Source of the DNA: Mycobacterium seoulense
GTDB lineage: Bacteria > Actinomycetota > Actinomycetes > Mycobacteriales > Mycobacteriaceae
NCBI RefSeq assembly: GCF_010731595.1
Contig: NZ_AP022582.1
Span: 4,526,001-4,590,000, forward strand
DNA: 64,000 nucleotides
Direction: 5' to 3'
In this document: positions 63,421 through 64,000 of the stretch, in pieces
How positions within the stretch are numbered: position 1 is the first letter of the stretch
Layout of the letters: the number at the start of each line of letters is the position of its first letter
Notes under the pieces: model-generated
Told to the model about the DNA's origin: nothing
Databases searched by the model: none
Seen by the model: only the letters and a program-made list of their open reading frames with translations
Position numbers and translations under genes: made by a program

Positions 63421-64000
63421 CCCGGTGCTGCGGGGCTAGAAACAGCGCATCGTCCTCGGCGACGTCGAACGCTTCGTAGAAGGCGTCCATGTTGCGGACG
63501 ACGCCATTGCAGCGGAACTCCGGCGGGGAGTGCGGATCGGTGGCCAGCCGCCGGATGGCTTCGGCCTGACGGGATTTGGTGCGCCACACCTGGGCCCAGC
63601 CGTAGAACACCCGCTGCACGCCGGTGAGGCCGTCGATGACGGGCGCCGGCTTGCCGTTCAGCGACAGCTGGTAGGCCAGCAGGGCGATCGACAACCCGCC
63701 CAGGTCGCCGATGTTCTCGCCGACGGTGAATGCGCCGTTGACGTGGTAGCTCGCGTCCAGTCCCCGGGGCGTGTACGCGCCGTACTGCTCGATGAGTGCC
63801 TTTGTCCGGGCGTCGAATTCGGTGCGGTCGGCGTCGGTCCACCAGTCGACCAGGTTGCCGTCGCCGTCGTACTTGGCGCCCTGGTCGTCGAAGCCGTGGC
63901 CGATCTCGTGCCCGATCACCGCGCCGATCCCGCCGTAGTTGGCGGCGTCGTCGGCCCCCACGTCGAAGAACGGTGGCTGCAGAATCGCTGCGGGAAAGAC
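63404..64000 (-). CDS. zmp1: Zinc metalloprotease Zmp1, C-terminal part (5' end outside window)
   Basis: The frame is open to the window edge, so about 198 residues of the C-terminus are present. The M13 (neprilysin) zinc motif HEIGH and the GENIGDLGG motif with the third ligand Glu are visible, and the end reads HRVKIW. In M. tuberculosis Zmp1 is a secreted virulence protease. The stop overlaps the convergent oxidoreductase gene by 17 bases. Confidence 0.92.
   Translation of the reverse strand, partial: VFPAAILQPPFFDVGADDAANYGGIGAVIGHEIGHGFDDQGAKYDGDGNLVDWWTDADRTEFDARTKALIEQYGAYTPRGLDASYHVNGAFTVGENIGDLGGLSIALLAYQLSLNGKPAPVIDGLTGVQRVFYGWAQVWRTKSRQAEAIRRLATDPHSPPEFRCNGVVRNMDAFYEAFDVAEDDALFLAPQHRVKIWN

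Overview
The window is chromosomal DNA of a non-tuberculous Mycobacterium. It has high GC, frequent GTG and TTG starts and many 4-base stop/start overlaps. A complete mce1-type operon sits in gene order that matches, from memory, M. tuberculosis H37Rv Rv0161 to Rv0198c. No tRNA, rRNA, CRISPR array or intact insertion sequence was seen. Orthologue names rest on recalled synteny plus motifs; no database search was run.

Bases 1-24000 are the accessory part. A truncated FAD-linked oxidase (Rv0161-like) is followed by about 23 kb of catabolic and lipid-type genes that take the place of Rv0162c, before the Rv0163/Rv0164-like genes resume. The main block is a TetR regulator (742-1284), a minus-strand SRPBCC/SMP-30/thioesterase group, a divergent thioesterase/LLM/acyl-CoA dehydrogenase operon, and a tightly overlapping plus-strand operon from 13124 to 20965. 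That operon encodes two unknown proteins, a P450, an MDR dehydrogenase, an HpcH aldolase, an NTF2-like protein, an SDR, a Baeyer-Villiger-type monooxygenase and an HSL-type esterase. An enolase-superfamily enzyme and a hydroxyacid-oxoacid transhydrogenase-like alcohol dehydrogenase follow. Three copies of one operator-like motif (TTTACA-N11-AAGTGTCACGC), at 3020, 3608 and 13002, sit in front of the separate transcription units and suggest one undescribed regulon. Between these units lie a ZIP transporter, a LuxR remnant, a TetR/hydrolase/maleylpyruvate-isomerase-like divergon, a DUF427 gene, an SDR and a CoA-transferase.

Bases 24100-40270 are the mce1 region: a TB18.5-like SRPBCC gene, mce1R (GntR), fadD5, yrbE1A, yrbE1B, mce1A-F and four Mce-associated membrane genes. 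Together they form a fatty or mycolic acid importer with its own acyl-CoA ligase and repressor.

Bases 40289-64000 continue the Rv0179c-Rv0198c order: LprO-like, a YhgE/Pip-like membrane protein, pirin, sigG, monoacylglycerol lipase, Rv0184, Rv0185, bglS, mymT, an O-methyltransferase, an SPW protein, ilvD, ricR, an MFS exporter, an L,D-transpeptidase, TetR, a molybdopterin oxidoreductase and the C-terminal end of zmp1. Interruptions are a DUF1275 gene, an IclR/dehydrogenase/hydrolase group and a nitronate-monooxygenase-like gene. Two perfect RicR boxes mark the copper regulon (mymT and ricR).
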